Below, in pieces: positions 1 to 8,874 of a stretch of DNA of 64,000 bases (position 1 is its first letter; each line of letters starts with the position of its first letter). Origin of the DNA: Terriglobia bacterium (GTDB lineage: Bacteria > Acidobacteriota > Terriglobia > Bryobacterales > Bryobacteraceae); contig JAIQFK010000021.1 of the NCBI GenBank assembly GCA_020073305.1, forward strand, positions 58,972 to 122,971, read 5' to 3'. Below the pieces are notes generated by a model. It ran no database searches, had not been told where the DNA came from, and saw only the letters and a program-made list of their open reading frames with translations. The position numbers and the translations under genes were made by a program.

Positions 1-1
1 G

Positions 2-988
2 GGCTGGACGCCGTACCGCGATGGCCAATGGCTCTGGTACGACGAACTCGGCTTCACGTGGGTGCCGAACGAGCCTTGGGGCTGGCTGCCGTTCCATTAT
101 GGCCGCTGGGTTGAAGACAGCGGAACCGGCTGGGTCTGGGCGCCCGCAAAAACCGCGGTATTCAAACCTGGAGAAGCTTATTGGCTCCGGGAGACGAGTT
201 TGATCGGCTGGGGGCCTCTGGCGCCCGGCGAGATCTGGGACGCACGCGCGGTTCCGAAATTGTATGCGCGCACGAATACAACCTTGGCCAAGTGGAAAGA
301 GAACACCCGCGAGCTGGTTCCATCCGATGCGTCCGAGAAGCTCAAAACCACCGAGGCGATGTTCGTTGTGGCGCCGCCGTCACCGGCGATGGATGCCGCG
401 CGCCTGGATGCCGTTCGGCCCGTCTTGCGCGCCGGCAGCACTCGTGTCGTGCCGATTGTTCCGGGTGTGACTTATGGGAGTAGCTCAGGGCCTGAAATCG
501 CCGATGTGCCGCCCGAGCCACCCGTGCCGCCTGAGCCATCCGCAGCCCCGTCGCCGGACGCCGGTCCCCCACCAACGCAGATTGACGGCCCGTTACCTGT
601 TGACATTTACTACCCGGTGCCCATATACACAGGAGTCATCGTGGTGAATCCCCCGGAGGACCGGCCTCGCAGACCACGCGATTCCAACGCACCGCCCACA
701 CCCGCGACGCGACCGGCAACTTCCGACGCCGGGCCAGCAGAACGTCCGCAGCCCGCGCGCGTGCATCCCCTTGAACCGCCGGTTCGGCGCACGGAGCCTG
801 CACCGGTTCACCACACAGATCCGCCGCCGGTTCACACACCGCCGGTTCACCACGCAGATCCACCACCGATTCACCACACCGACCCGTCGCCGGCGCGTCC
901 TCACGAGCAGCCGTCTAAACCGGCCGAGCCCAGCCACTCGGACGCCCCCAAATCGCAGAGTAGTGACAGCTCGAGCGGGAAACATTAA
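2..988 (+). CDS. W-rich DUF6600-type surface protein, 5' truncated by the window edge
   Basis: The reading frame is open from base 2, so the start lies left of the window and only the C-terminal 328 residues are seen. The first 60 residues carry the repeated pattern G-W-x-P-Y-x-x-G-x-W ... W-V-P-x-E-P-W-G-W-L-P-F-H-Y-G-R-W typical of DUF6600 proteins, which are exported and often follow a FecR-like region. The second half is of low complexity: Pro-rich from about residue 160, then H-x-D/T-P-P-P-x-H-H repeats and a Ser-rich tail. This suggests an extended, surface-exposed or wall-spanning stalk. The function is unknown. The codons GTG at 62 and ATG elsewhere are internal, because the W-rich pattern continues upstream of them. 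Confidence 0.75.
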   Translation, partial: GWTPYRDGQWLWYDELGFTWVPNEPWGWLPFHYGRWVEDSGTGWVWAPAKTAVFKPGEAYWLRETSLIGWGPLAPGEIWDARAVPKLYARTNTTLAKWKENTRELVPSDASEKLKTTEAMFVVAPPSPAMDAARLDAVRPVLRAGSTRVVPIVPGVTYGSSSGPEIADVPPEPPVPPEPSAAPSPDAGPPPTQIDGPLPVDIYYPVPIYTGVIVVNPPEDRPRRPRDSNAPPTPATRPATSDAGPAERPQPARVHPLEPPVRRTEPAPVHHTDPPPVHTPPVHHADPPPIHHTDPSPARPHEQPSKPAEPSHSDAPKSQSSDSSSGKH

Positions 989-1012
989 GCAAGCGTGGAA
1001 TTTGGCCGGTCT

Positions 1013-2014
1013 TTAATGGTCGCGGTCGGTCACCAGGTCGGTGATGCCGTAGAGCGCTCGCTGATAGGGGGACTCCGGAAACTCGCCAATCAGGTGGCGC
1101 GCTTTATCGGTGAAGGCTTGGGCGCGCTCGCGAACGCGCTCGATGCCGTTATATTTCTCGATCACGGCCAGAATCTGCCGCAACGCCACGTGCTCATAAC
1201 TCCGGTCCGCCAGCACGCGCTCCACCAGCCGGCGCTCATCCGCCGAAGCGCGCTCCAGCGCATACACCAGCGGCAGCGTCACCTTGCCCTCGCGCAGATC
1301 ACCGCCTACCGGTTTGCCCAGTGTGGTTTCGCGCGCCGTGAAATCGAGCACGTCGTCCACCAACTGAAACGCCATCCCAAGGTTCCAGGCGTAGTCGCCA
1401 AGTCTTTCCTCAGTCTGTGAATCCGCGCCCGCTACCAGCGCCCCCAGCTTGGCGCACACCGAGAACAGGCAAGCTGTCTTGCGATCCACCAGCTCCATGC
1501 AATCAGCCTCGGTCACGCCGATGCGGCCGATCCGCTCCAATTGCAGCAGCTCACCCTCCACCATCATCTGCGTCAAGCCGATGAGCAGATCGAGAATGTG
1601 GAAATTGCGCCCGCGTAGCGCCATGTGAAACGCCTGCATGTACAGCCAGTCCCCGGCAAGCACGCAGGTATGGTTGCCCCATTGCACATTGGTGGAAGGA
1701 CGGCCGCGGCGTGTCTGGGCGGCATCGATCACGTCATCGTGGACCAGCGTCGCCGCGTGGATCATTTCCACAACGGCGCCCAGCCGGATGGCGCTCTCGC
1801 CGCCGTCCCCAATGAGTTTGGAAGCGAGCAGCAGCAGCGAGGGACGAAGCCGCTTTCCGCCGGCCTCCTGCAGGTATTGGCCGATCGCCGTGATGGCGTC
1901 GACCGAGGCCACGGATTCCCGGCTGATCTCTTTTTCAACGCGCTCGAGATCGTCCCGAACGAGATCGAAGACCTCGCGCGCCGTAAGAGCCTGGCCCAGC
2001 TTGCCTAATCCCAT
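1013..2014 (-). CDS. ispB: All-trans polyprenyl diphosphate synthase
   Basis: A 333-residue trans-prenyltransferase that would condense isopentenyl diphosphate onto allylic diphosphates to make a long-chain polyprenyl diphosphate. Seen: the first Asp-rich motif DDVID at residues 93-97 followed by RRG, the second motif DDVLD at 220-224, and the GGKRLRP substrate-binding motif at 52-58. Residues just before the first motif are small (A, A, T), which in this family permits a long product. The length is normal for octaprenyl/heptaprenyl synthases. Because a futalosine-pathway gene (mqnD) lies in the same window, the product is probably the menaquinone side chain, but chain length cannot be read from sequence alone. 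The start ATG is the first in the frame and fits the family N-terminus. Confidence 0.9.
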   Translation of the reverse strand: MGLGKLGQALTAREVFDLVRDDLERVEKEISRESVASVDAITAIGQYLQEAGGKRLRPSLLLLASKLIGDGGESAIRLGAVVEMIHAATLVHDDVIDAAQTRRGRPSTNVQWGNHTCVLAGDWLYMQAFHMALRGRNFHILDLLIGLTQMMVEGELLQLERIGRIGVTEADCMELVDRKTACLFSVCAKLGALVAGADSQTEERLGDYAWNLGMAFQLVDDVLDFTARETTLGKPVGGDLREGKVTLPLVYALERASADERRLVERVLADRSYEHVALRQILAVIEKYNGIERVRERAQAFTDKARHLIGEFPESPYQRALYGITDLVTDRDH

Positions 2015-2100
2015 GAGAATTCACTAGTTTACTCGTTAGATGCGTGGGCCGCAAACAAAGCCGCAGCAAGTGGCGCGGGACGCAATGCCTGCGCCGCTCG

Positions 2101-3090
2101 TCACCCCAGCCATTCCGGGTGGTGCGCCGTGCCGTCGAAGTGCGACGTGGTTTTGAACGGCTCGTATTTGCCGGCCATGGCCGCCTGCCTGGTTTTGTCG
2201 AGCAATTTCGCGATTTCAGCCTCGCCCATGGGCCTGAACGTGCGCGCCGCTTCGAACGCCTGGTCCAGCCGTTCCATCGATTCACACCCGTTGATGACTA
2301 CTGAAGTCGGCAATGACAGCGCATAGTGCAGGCACTCGATGGGTGTGACGACGCCGCTCTTCAACACGTTGCCATCTCCCATGGACTTCATCGCCAGCAC
2401 CGCGATCCCTTCTTTCACCAGCCGTGGAACCACCTGGTGCGCAAAGCTGCGGAAGTGCGCATCCATGACATTCAGCGGCATCTGGCAGGCGTCGAAATGG
2501 AACCTGTTTTGCGCGGCAACATCCAGCATGCGCAGGTGCACCACGGGATCTTTATGACCGGTGAAGCCGGCGTACCGGATTTTGCCCGCCTTTTTCGCCT
2601 CCATCAGGGCTTCGAGCGCGCCGCCCGGCGCGAAGAAGCGGTCGGGATCCTCCATGCGGATGTTCTCGTGGAACTGCATGAGATCGATGTGGTCCGTCTG
2701 GAGCCGCTCGAGAGACTCGTCAATCTGTTTGGCAGCCGCTTCCTTGGTGCGGCCGTCGAACTTGGTCATGAGGAAAGCCTTCTGACGATAGCCGTCGCGC
2801 AGCGCCCTGCCCATGCGAACCTCGCTGACGCCGTCGTGGTAGTCCCAGCAGTTGTCGAGAAAATTCATGCCGCGGTCGAGCGCGCTGCGGATGATCCGGA
2901 TGCCTTCGTTCTCGTCCTTCGGGCGCCCGATGTGGTGGCCGCCCAGGCCGATGGCCGAAACCTTCTCCCCGGTCGTTCCAAGTTTCCGGTAGATCATTGC
3001 GTCAGAACTGGCCGCGTACAAGACGCCACCCGCCGTCAAGGCGGTGAGCCCGGCCATGAACTCGCGCCGCTCCAGATCATTCGGATTCAT
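2101..3090 (-). CDS. Aldo/keto reductase with a Tat signal
   Basis: A 329-residue NADPH-dependent oxidoreductase of the AKR superfamily. The N-terminus has a twin-arginine motif (RREFMAGL, residues 8-15) followed by an Ala/Gly-rich hydrophobic stretch, so it is probably folded with its cofactor in the cytoplasm and exported by Tat. Catalytic residues are visible: Asp/Tyr in FLDNCWDYHDG (about 77-87), Lys in LMTKFDG and His in LMQFHENI. The start ATG overlaps the stop of the upstream gene (3087-3524) in an ATGA, so the two are probably translationally coupled. The substrate is unknown. Acidobacteria carry many such Tat-exported reductases. Confidence 0.88.
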   Translation of the reverse strand: MNPNDLERREFMAGLTALTAGGVLYAASSDAMIYRKLGTTGEKVSAIGLGGHHIGRPKDENEGIRIIRSALDRGMNFLDNCWDYHDGVSEVRMGRALRDGYRQKAFLMTKFDGRTKEAAAKQIDESLERLQTDHIDLMQFHENIRMEDPDRFFAPGGALEALMEAKKAGKIRYAGFTGHKDPVVHLRMLDVAAQNRFHFDACQMPLNVMDAHFRSFAHQVVPRLVKEGIAVLAMKSMGDGNVLKSGVVTPIECLHYALSLPTSVVINGCESMERLDQAFEAARTFRPMGEAEIAKLLDKTRQAAMAGKYEPFKTTSHFDGTAHHPEWLG

Positions 3091-3524
3091 TCTGTGTTCT
3101 CCTGTCTCCTTTGATTCAGGCTGGCCAGCATCTTCATGGCTTCGGCATGCGCCATGACTACGTTCGGATCGCGCTGCAAGGCCTCCAGATACTGTTTCCG
3201 AAAATTGCCCGTCGCCGCGGCGGGGGCCAGCAGTTCGCGCGCCTGAGCCACCAATCGGTCGGCGTCGGCGGCCGTAGCTGGCTCCTTGGCGTCCAGGATT
3301 TCGTCGATCAGCACCACCAACTCCGACAGCTCATGGAGCCACGCAAAGAACGGGTCGTGCAGCACCAGGTTGAGCAACTGCCCCTTGGAGGTGATCCTGG
3401 CAATGTCGTGATCGTACGTAGCGGACTCGGAATCGAGCAGGGTCTTGTGCAAGTGCAGCAGACCGTTGCGAAGGTCGGTCAGCCGCTGGCGCGTGCTGTC
3501 CGGCGGTGATTCGAGCGTAGCCAT
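3087..3524 (-). CDS. Small helical protein of unknown function, coupled to the aldo/keto reductase
   Basis: A 145-residue soluble protein with no signal peptide. It appears all-helical, with a repeated Leu/Ala pattern, the segment LLHLHKTLLDSE near residue 22, and FFAWLHELSELVVLIDEILD at about 59-78. The start is placed at the ATG at 3524. The open frame continues further upstream, but that part is antisense or out of frame to the TM2 gene and has a shuffled Arg-rich composition. The stop overlaps the reductase start (ATGA), which implies co-translation. I recognise the sequence type from uncharacterised bacterial proteins but cannot assign a function. Confidence 0.75.
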   Translation of the reverse strand: MATLESPPDSTRQRLTDLRNGLLHLHKTLLDSESATYDHDIARITSKGQLLNLVLHDPFFAWLHELSELVVLIDEILDAKEPATAADADRLVAQARELLAPAAATGNFRKQYLEALQRDPNVVMAHAEAMKMLASLNQRRQENTE

Positions 3525-3598
3525 GGACCTTCCAACAGCGTAGCCTGTCTTGAAGGCGTGTGGTGTGGCGGGTCGCGACGTACTGCGCGGGTCGAAAC

Positions 3599-4378
3599 TC
3601 AATCGGCGGCGGCGGCCTGAGCTCCCGGGCCTTCCACCTGGCGTGCCCGGAAATAGCCGCCCACCAGCGCCGAGGGAATCGAGAGAAACATAAGCGCGAT
3701 CGAATACCACAGCGGCTGCTCGCCGGGATAATAGAGCGCTTCGAGAATGCCGGCCGCGATGGAGAGCGCGCCAACGCTCAGCGCATGCACCATTTCGAAA
3801 CGTCCGGCCATCAGCGCCGCGACATAACCGCCCATGGCGATAAAGAAGAAGCCAACTCCCAGCCGAAAGGCGAAATAGGCGGGATCGGGAGGCACGTCGG
3901 GCTGGGGCATCATGGATGGCGCCATCGCGGTCAGCGCCGTGTCTCCGCCAAGCTGCGCCACCAGCATCACGACATATCCCAGCGCCACCGCGAGCACCGT
4001 CCTTCCGATGGGGTAAAGCGGTTCCAAGGTGATGGAATTGGAAGCGAAGTCCACTTGAAGGCCCGGACAATAGACCTGAGCCAGTTCGATGGCTCTCGCA
4101 ATATTATGCCGCTGGACATTCATGCGGATTTTGGAACACGTAAAAAGAGAGAGGATCAATGGCACCAGCGTCCACGCGAAAAGCGAACTTACAATACCCT
4201 TGCCCATCCGGCCCATGTAGTAGTGGTGCGCTCCGATGCCGCCCAGGAAAAGACACAACAGCAGCGCGACGTTAGGATTGCGGCGCTCTTTTGCAAACCG
4301 CGTGATGAACATCAGCTTCTGCTCGTCCGGCATGTGGGCAGTAAGCTGAACGACGATTTGATCGACGGATATCGGCAT
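3599..4378 (-). CDS. TM2-domain membrane protein
   Basis: A 259-residue integral membrane protein. After a short cytoplasmic N-terminus containing RFAKERRNP (about 27-35), it has a TM2 domain: two helices joined by the signature FLGGIGAHHYYMGR near residues 43-57. The remainder holds about four more hydrophobic segments (roughly 125-145, 165-190, 195-215 and 220-240). TM2 proteins are small polytopic membrane proteins without an established biochemical role in bacteria. It lies 74 bases upstream of the small helical gene on the same strand and may be the first gene of that operon. Confidence 0.8.
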   Translation of the reverse strand: MPISVDQIVVQLTAHMPDEQKLMFITRFAKERRNPNVALLLCLFLGGIGAHHYYMGRMGKGIVSSLFAWTLVPLILSLFTCSKIRMNVQRHNIARAIELAQVYCPGLQVDFASNSITLEPLYPIGRTVLAVALGYVVMLVAQLGGDTALTAMAPSMMPQPDVPPDPAYFAFRLGVGFFFIAMGGYVAALMAGRFEMVHALSVGALSIAAGILEALYYPGEQPLWYSIALMFLSIPSALVGGYFRARQVEGPGAQAAAAD

Positions 4379-4552
4379 AACCTGCGGGAGTCCGGATCTG
4401 TAGGCTCACGCGCCAGACAAATCAATGCTGCGCCAAAACGTTGTCGTCATTGGGAGATATGATACACGAGTTGCGTTTCCAAGCTGCGACCACAGGGAGC
4501 GGTTTTCGGTTCTCTTCAGCACTGATAGAAATTCAGATCGGGACCGCTATCC

Positions 4553-4954
4553 CTAGAACGGCTCCCAATCCTCGCTGGCTGCCAGCTTGAAACCTCCATA
4601 GCCTTTGTCCAGCCAGCGTTGCGCTGCCTGCGTCAAGATGCTTTCATGATCGGTCGCCAGGTGAATGTCGGATTCGTGGCAGAACAGGCATTCAAACGTG
4701 CGGTCACGATCTTGCACAACCAGATCCGCCTCACCGGGCGAATAGATCCCTTGCTCAATGCTGCTCTGAATAAAGGAAACCAGGTCGGCCCGGCGGACTT
4801 CGATATCCCGCCAGAGCAGCTCGGGGTCCAGCTTGCAGCCCGAGCCGTATTCGATCACCAGGTTATCGATGCCATTCGACTGGAGCCATCCGACAATCTG
4901 CGGAATCTCGTCCAGCAACTGCGTGGGAGTGAGAGGGCTGGTCACGAACGTCAT
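4553..4954 (-). CDS. Conserved hypothetical protein with a CxxC pair
   Basis: A 133-residue acidic cytoplasmic protein. The chosen ATG at 4954 has an AAGGAG ribosome binding site 6 bases upstream; an in-frame ATG 60 bases further out has none and would add an unrelated leader. Notable parts are an N-terminal helical segment (TQLLDEIPQIVGWLQ) and a CLFC pair followed by ESDIH at about residues 89-97, which could bind a metal with nearby His and Asp residues. The family was not recognised and the gene stands alone between the TM2 gene and polA. Confidence 0.7.
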   Translation of the reverse strand: MTFVTSPLTPTQLLDEIPQIVGWLQSNGIDNLVIEYGSGCKLDPELLWRDIEVRRADLVSFIQSSIEQGIYSPGEADLVVQDRDRTFECLFCHESDIHLATDHESILTQAAQRWLDKGYGGFKLAASEDWEPF

Positions 4955-5060
4955 GGCGATCTCCTTTTCGCGAGCCCCGAACCGCGATGTGGGGAGTATA
5001 CTTAAAACGAGCAAGGATGAAAAGGCTGCGCAGATTCAAAATGAATCCGGCAACAGACGC

Positions 5061-5231
5061 TCACTTACCTCGCAGGCGGGCGATCACCTTCTTCACTTCC
5101 GATTCCGCGACGAAGTTGCCCGCCTGAGCCTCGCACAAGCCTTGCCGGATAAGTTTGAGGTGCCAGCGTTGTGTTGCAACAGTCGGGCGCAACGCGGGCA
5201 CTATGCTGTCTTTTTGCCCTCTACTTCGCAT
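5061..5231 (-). CDS. Short antitoxin-like ORF overlapping the polA stop
   Basis: A 56-codon frame starting at an ATG that overlaps the last 11 bases of polA. Its C-terminal half (IRQGLCEAQAGNFV, then ESEVKKVIARLRGK) resembles the C-terminus of ParD/CopG-type and related antitoxins, where the pattern is G-L-x-x-x-x-A-G-x-F/L-x-x-x-x-E-V-x-x-V. The first 20 residues look less protein-like, so the real start may be the internal GTG (codon 11), or the whole may be a decayed antitoxin fragment. No toxin-like ORF follows: the next gene downstream on this strand (stop at 4553) is unrelated. Confidence 0.35.
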   Translation of the reverse strand: MRSRGQKDSIVPALRPTVATQRWHLKLIRQGLCEAQAGNFVAESEVKKVIARLRGK

Positions 5232-7794
5232 CCCGCCAGTTCTCTCCCACCCCGATGTCCGCCACCATCGGCACTTCGAGCGGGTAGACCTGCTCCATTT
5301 CTTGCTTCACCATCGCGGAGAGTCTTTGCGTCTCTTCGGGCGGCGCTTCAAAGACCAACTCGTCGTGAACTTGCAGCAGCATGGCGGCTTGGTACTTCTC
5401 CTCGCGCAGGCGGCGGTCAATGTGGATCATCGCGGCCTTGATGAGATCGGCCGCGGTACCCTGGAGCGGCGAATTGACGGCGGTGCGCTCGGCGAATCCC
5501 CGGGCCGAGGGATTGCGGCTGCTCATCTCGGGGATGGGGCGCTCGCGGCCCAACAGCGTCTTGGTCACGCCCGTTTGCCGCACTTCGGCGATCGTCTTCT
5601 CGATGAATTTCTTCACGCCGGTGTAGCGTTCAAAATAACCCTGAATGTACTTCTCCGCTTCGCCCCGCGAAATACCGAGCTGCTGCGCGAGGCCAAACGG
5701 ACTGATGCCATAGACAATGCCGAAATTCACCGCCTTGGCGCGGCGCCGGTCTTCCTGGGTCACCATGAGCGGCGGAATGCCCATCACCTCAGCGGCCGTG
5801 CGCGTGTGAATATCTTCACCATTGCGGAACGCCTCGACCAGTACTTCGTCGCGCGACATGTGCGCCAGTAGGCGCAGCTCGATCTGCGAATAATCCGCCA
5901 CCACCAGCTTCCAGCCCGGGCGCGGAATGAATGCGGCGCGAATCTCACGGCCCAGCTCGGTGCGGATGGGAATGTTTTGCAGGTTCGGATTCGATGAGGA
6001 CAATCGGCCGGTGGCGGCGCCCGCTTGGTTGAAACTGGTGTGCAGACGGCCGGTGCGCGGATCGAGCAGTGCCGGCAGCGCGTCCACATACGTGCCCTTC
6101 AGTTTGGTGAGCTGCCGGTACTCCAGCACCTTGCGCACGACCTCGTGCTCTTCGGCAAGATCGTCCAGCACATCCGCCGCCGTGGAGATGGTCTTCCCTT
6201 TGCCGTATTTCACTGGAGCCGGCAGTTTCAGGTCTTCGAACAGCACGCGCCCGAGTTGCTGCGGCGAGCTGATGTTAAACGGCTTTCCTGCCATCTGGTG
6301 GATGTCGGCGGTGAGCCGCGCGATTTCGGTCTCCATCAGGCCGGACAGCCGCTTCAGCTCGCGAGAATCGATCAGGATTCCGGTCAATTCCATGCGCGCG
6401 AGCACGCCCGCCAGCGGCAGCTCCACGGTCTGGTAGAGGCCTCGCAGACCGCGCGCGTCGACCTCGCGGCTGAGGTCTTCGTACAGTTCGAGTGCGTAAT
6501 CGGCGTGTTGCTCGGGAGCCGCGCCCAGCTTCAGGTCGAGCCGCCGATGGGCGAGTTCGTCCAGCCCGCAGCTTGCCGGATCGGCGTCCAGCAGAAACGC
6601 GTACAACATGACGTCGTGCTCGAAACCTCGCGCCTCGATCCCAAGCTTGCAAAACGCCAGCAGAGCCGATTTCACGTCGCACGCGACCTTCGGACGCGCA
6701 GCGTCTTCGAGTACGGGCCGCAGCCGGTCGAGAAGCTGGAGCGGCACGGCGCGCGCTTCGCCACGTCTCCAGGCAAGCCCAACGGTATCGAGCGCCAGCT
6801 CACCTTCGCCGGATTTCGCGATCGCAACACTCACCGGCGCGCCCGCGGGTATCGCCGCCACCCAGACATCCACTCCTTCGGTCGTACCGAGTGTCTGGTA
6901 ATCTCGCGCTCTGGTATCTTCGCTTGGGCCCAACTCTTTCAGGTGGCTGTGAAACTCCAGCTCCTTGTAGGTCTCCTTGAGCGCCGGCAGATCGGGCTCG
7001 CGCGCCCTCACCAGTTCAGGCGAAAACTCGATTGGCACGGCGGTCTCGATGGTTGCCAGGCGCCTGCTCATGAGAATGCGGTCGCGGTTGTTTTGCAGGC
7101 TTTCCCGGTATGCCTTGCGTTCGACTTCGGCGGCGCGGTCGAGGGCCGCCTCAACCGATCCGAACTTCTCGATCAGCTCTTTGGCGCCCTTGTCACCGAT
7201 GCCCGGCGCACCGGGGATATTGTCGATCGAATCGCCTTTGAGCGCCAGCAGATCGGCGACCTGCGACGGCTTCACACCCATGAATTCCTGCACCTTGGCG
7301 GGGTCATACCAGGTATCGTCCTTGGCGGGGTTCAGCATGGAAACGCGGTCGGTCACCAGTTGCAGCATGTCCTTATCGCTCGAAACGATCACAACGTCGA
7401 AACCCGCCTGTTCGGCGCGGCGCGCTATGGTGCCGATCACGTCGTCGGCTTCGAAACCCTTGAATTCGAGGATGGGAATCCGCAAGGCCTCAAGCAGCCG
7501 GCGGATGTAGACAATTTGCTCGCCCAAATCCGGCGGCGCCTCGGCCCGGTTGGCCTTATATTCAGCGAATTCCTGTTCGCGCAGCGTCGGACCGATGCTC
7601 TCAAAAACGGCGGCAATGTATTCCGGCTTGTAGGTCTTGGCCAGCTTCCGGAGCATGTTAGTAAAGATGTAGACCGCTTCGGTCGAAAGGCCCGTGGAGG
7701 TGCGCATGGGCGGAGCGCCGGAGCGGGCCCGCGCGTGGTAGGCGCGGAAGATAAATCCGTACGAATCAATCAGGAACAGACGAGGTCGGGGCAC
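5221..7794 (-). CDS. polA: DNA polymerase I
   Basis: An 857-residue family A polymerase for Okazaki fragment processing and repair. The N-terminal 5'-3' exonuclease domain starts LFLIDSYGFIFRAYHA and includes the helix-hairpin-helix GAPGIGDKGAKELI near residue 195. The polymerase domain has motif A (ADYSQIELRLLAHMSRD), motif B (RRRAKAVNFGIVYGIS) and motif C (QVHDELVFEAP). The middle domain is inactive-looking. The Asp-x-Glu of Exo I is replaced in VSVAIAKSGEGE, although Asp residues matching Exo II (VACDVKS) and Exo III (HDVMLYAF) remain. Proofreading is therefore probably lost, as in Taq polymerase. The gene is monocistronic and divergent from lpxC. Confidence 0.96.
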   Translation of the reverse strand: MPRPRLFLIDSYGFIFRAYHARARSGAPPMRTSTGLSTEAVYIFTNMLRKLAKTYKPEYIAAVFESIGPTLREQEFAEYKANRAEAPPDLGEQIVYIRRLLEALRIPILEFKGFEADDVIGTIARRAEQAGFDVVIVSSDKDMLQLVTDRVSMLNPAKDDTWYDPAKVQEFMGVKPSQVADLLALKGDSIDNIPGAPGIGDKGAKELIEKFGSVEAALDRAAEVERKAYRESLQNNRDRILMSRRLATIETAVPIEFSPELVRAREPDLPALKETYKELEFHSHLKELGPSEDTRARDYQTLGTTEGVDVWVAAIPAGAPVSVAIAKSGEGELALDTVGLAWRRGEARAVPLQLLDRLRPVLEDAARPKVACDVKSALLAFCKLGIEARGFEHDVMLYAFLLDADPASCGLDELAHRRLDLKLGAAPEQHADYALELYEDLSREVDARGLRGLYQTVELPLAGVLARMELTGILIDSRELKRLSGLMETEIARLTADIHQMAGKPFNISSPQQLGRVLFEDLKLPAPVKYGKGKTISTAADVLDDLAEEHEVVRKVLEYRQLTKLKGTYVDALPALLDPRTGRLHTSFNQAGAATGRLSSSNPNLQNIPIRTELGREIRAAFIPRPGWKLVVADYSQIELRLLAHMSRDEVLVEAFRNGEDIHTRTAAEVMGIPPLMVTQEDRRRAKAVNFGIVYGISPFGLAQQLGISRGEAEKYIQGYFERYTGVKKFIEKTIAEVRQTGVTKTLLGRERPIPEMSSRNPSARGFAERTAVNSPLQGTAADLIKAAMIHIDRRLREEKYQAAMLLQVHDELVFEAPPEETQRLSAMVKQEMEQVYPLEVPMVADIGVGENWRDAK

Positions 7795-7836
7795 GTGACT
7801 TTCATCATATCCCAGAGGTTCGATAGAGGTATTTCG

Positions 7837-7868
7837 GCCACAGACCGGGCTGCAATGTGTGGCTTTTT
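7837..7868 (+). promoter_or_regulatory. Terminator-like hairpin in the lpxC leader
   Basis: GCCACA (7837-7842) can pair with TGTGGC (7858-7863) around a 15-base loop, and five T follow at once (7864-7868). It has the form of a weak rho-independent terminator on the + strand, 115 bases upstream of the lpxC start. Because the gene to the left (polA) is on the other strand, no + strand gene ends here. The hairpin would act as an attenuator for lpxC, or it may be chance. Confidence 0.25.
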
Positions 7869-7983
7869 CGCATCGGCCAATTTCTTGAGCATGCTTAGAA
7901 TCAATAGGTTAAGCTTCGGCTTTGCGATTGCTTATTAACGAAAGTTCATAGTAGACCATCAGCCACCTCCTGAGGAGCCACAT

Positions 7984-8874
7984 TTGCGCTTTGAGACGAC
8001 GATCCAGCGCCCGGTTGAAGCCAAGGGCATCGGCCTGCACAGCGGAGTGCCGGTTTCGATTCGCGTTCTGCCCGCGCCGGTTTCGACGGGCCTGGTTTTC
8101 CTGCGAACCGACCTGGATAATTTCCCCATTTCCGCGAGTTGGAGGCACGTCGCGCGGGTAAGCTACGCCACCAGCCTAATGCGCAAGGGCGTGCTGATCT
8201 CGACCACCGAGCATCTGCTGAGCGTTTTCTACAGCAGCGGAATCGACAACGCCTACATCGAGATCAATAACCTCGAAGTCCCCATTCTCGACGGAAGCGG
8301 CCAACCCTTCGTCGAGCTGATTCGCCAGGCGGGCGTGCGGCAATACCGGCGCAAGCGGCGCTACTTGCGCATCCGGCGTCCAATTTCAGTCGAAGACCGC
8401 GGAAAGCGCATCAGCATCCTGCCGGACGAGGCGTTCCGGCTTACCTGCGAGATCCGGTTCGACCATCCCATGGTGGGCAAGCAGGCGCTCGAAATGGAAG
8501 TGACACCGGAGCGGTACGCGGCCGAGATTGCCCCGGCGCGCACCTTCGGCTTTTCGTACGAGCTGGACCAGATGCGCAACATGGGGCTGATCCGGGGAGC
8601 CTCGCTCGAGAACGCGGTGTGTTTTGACCGCACCGGCGTCATGAATCCCGAGGGCCTGCGCTTTGCCGACGAGTGCTGCCGCCATAAGGCGCTCGACTTG
8701 ATCGGCGACCTGGCGCTCATCGGCAAGCCGCTGCTCGGCCACGTGATTGCCGAACGAGCCGGACATGCCATGCACGCCCAGCTTGTCGCACGCATCATGT
8801 CCGACCCCTCGCTTTACGAAATCATCACCTTCGATCAACTGGCCACGCGCGTGGCTCACGCTCTGATGTCGTGA
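7984..8874 (+). CDS. lpxC: UDP-3-O-acyl-N-acetylglucosamine deacetylase
   Basis: A 296-residue zinc enzyme of the first committed step of lipid A synthesis, acting in the cytoplasm on UDP-3-O-acyl-GlcNAc. Visible active site: TTEHLLS with Glu76 and His77, and CRHKALDLIGD with His234 and Asp238 as the other zinc ligands, plus GHAMHAQ near 260 with the conserved catalytic His. The N-terminal motif KGIGLHSG is diagnostic. The start is a TTG at 7984, preceded by CCTGAGGAGCC as ribosome binding site; no ATG is available before KGIGLHSG. The stop overlaps the start of the next gene (GTGA), so the two are coupled. Its presence shows an LPS-bearing outer membrane. Confidence 0.96.
   Translation: MRFETTIQRPVEAKGIGLHSGVPVSIRVLPAPVSTGLVFLRTDLDNFPISASWRHVARVSYATSLMRKGVLISTTEHLLSVFYSSGIDNAYIEINNLEVPILDGSGQPFVELIRQAGVRQYRRKRRYLRIRRPISVEDRGKRISILPDEAFRLTCEIRFDHPMVGKQALEMEVTPERYAAEIAPARTFGFSYELDQMRNMGLIRGASLENAVCFDRTGVMNPEGLRFADECCRHKALDLIGDLALIGKPLLGHVIAERAGHAMHAQLVARIMSDPSLYEIITFDQLATRVAHALMS

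Noticed and set aside
780..890. Short repeats of CCGGTTCACCAC and CACACAGATC type that could suggest a CRISPR or minisatellite.
   Set aside because: They are in frame and encode the His/Pro-rich tail of the surface protein. Units are irregular and there are no spacers of constant length.
3525..4070. An in-frame 5' extension of the small helical gene that would make it 327 codons.
   Set aside because: It runs over the TM2 gene in another frame and has the shuffled Arg/Gly composition of a shadow.
6025..7938. A 637-codon plus-strand frame.
   Set aside because: It is fully antisense to polA, whose motifs are unambiguous; the frame is His/Arg/Gln-rich as expected from GC-rich antisense.
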